In this document: one piece after another, positions 63,821 to 64,000 of the stretch
How the letters are laid out: each line of letters starts with the position of its first letter
How positions within the stretch are numbered: the stretch's first letter is position 1
Notes under the pieces: model-generated
The model's database searches: none
Told to the model about the DNA's origin: nothing
What the model saw: the letters and a program-made list of their open reading frames with translations, nothing else
Virus record (IMG/VR): IMGVR_UViG_3300001680_000191
Coordinates: 1-64,000 of that record
DNA length: 64,000 bases
Strand: one strand, 5' to 3'
Origin: a virus
Position numbers and translations under genes: made by a program

Positions 63821-63989
63821 CTTAGTTAAACATTTTCTGACCGAGCAGATCGGCGTCATAGTTTTTATCTCGCAACATAACGGGCTTCCGATCCGTGTGC
63901 TGTGGACAACGCAGGGCGATTCCCTGTTCGGTCCCGGCAACAAAGAATGGTGTGGAGAGAATCAGTTGGATCTCTTGACAACTGCTTGA
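63807..63989 (+). CDS. K27: small SH3-like protein
   Basis: 60 aa, M-Q-V-G-D-L-V-K-H-F, I-G-V-I-V-F-I and I-R-V-L-W-T-T. Ends L-D-L-L-T-T-A. Directly after the stop a further TTGACA begins, so another transcription unit probably starts at the right edge of the window. Confidence 0.74.
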   Translation: MQVGDLVKHFLTEQIGVIVFISQHNGLPIRVLWTTQGDSLFGPGNKEWCGENQLDLLTTA

Positions 63990-64000
63990 CAGCATTTACC

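Noticed and set aside
55543-63989. CRISPR-like repeat array
   Set aside because: The ~25-base repeats are gene junctions inside coding sequence, spaced irregularly by 130-200 bases; no spacers or cas genes.

Overview
The window is a 64 kb internal piece of a large contractile-tailed double-stranded DNA phage (myovirus, Caudoviricetes) with T4-like structural parts. Evidence for a phage is the tail sheath, tail tube, tape-measure and chaperone genes at the left end, a gp32-like single-strand binding protein, an endolysin, a tail-fibre-like BNR protein and tRNAs, with every gene on the + strand and tightly packed or overlapping. The host cannot be named. Consensus sigma70-type promoters (TTGACA-N16/17-TATAAT) and full-length Shine-Dalgarno sequences suggest a bacterium with ordinary transcription and translation, and lipobox-like signals and an amidase endolysin fit a Gram-negative host. 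There is no non-coding stretch above 300 bases; the longest gaps (about 125-175 bases) hold promoters, leaders or terminators.

Layout. (1) 1-13.9 kb: tail and baseplate module: sheath (cut by the left edge), tube, two tail-assembly chaperone frames with a T7 slippery run, tape measure, LysM baseplate protein and three large virion proteins. (2) 13.9-24.9 kb: replication and recombination: an exonuclease-less family A polymerase, a protein of possible FtsZ/Rossmann fold, gp32-like SSB, ParB-like protein, Dam methylase, RecA/UvsX, 5'-nuclease, DnaB-like helicase, class II ribonucleotide reductase. (3) 24.9-37.3 kb: GroES-like protein, endolysin, metzincin protease, nucleotidyltransferase-like protein, a second complete polymerase (DnaE with PHP domain), ClpP, a J-domain protein, dUTPase, a second adenine methylase, thioredoxin, IMPDH/GMP reductase, and a small sigma-region-4 protein. 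(4) 37.3-54.9 kb: an acidic protein, second ClpP, a large unknown, GroEL, a degenerate methylase paralogue, a PMM-like phosphatase, a 1186-aa PcfJ-like protein, an anchored trypsin-like protease, fibre-like proteins, a nucleotidyltransferase and many small genes. (5) 55-64 kb: four tRNAs and a tandem array of at least 27 small paralogues beginning M-K-V-G-D-L-V (called K1-K27 here), probably SH3-like barrels, interspersed with a few unrelated small genes.

The most interesting signal is the K array. At 12 K-to-K junctions, and at one where an unrelated gene runs into K5, neighbouring genes overlap by exactly 14 bases. The same bases encode the last residues of one protein (typically V-I-S-E-S-R-stop), the Shine-Dalgarno of the next gene (often GGAGGTGATC), and its start (M-K-V-G-D-L-V). 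Any crossover between two such junctions would keep both reading frames and the translation signal intact, so the array looks like a frame-locked cassette system built for expansion and shuffling. Other notable points are a proteostasis set (GroEL, GroES-like, J-domain, two ClpP), two different replicative-type polymerases, a catalytically dead methylase paralogue, and candidate leaderless genes whose start codon sits at the predicted transcription start.

All assignments are by eye from translated sequence and motif knowledge; no database search was run.
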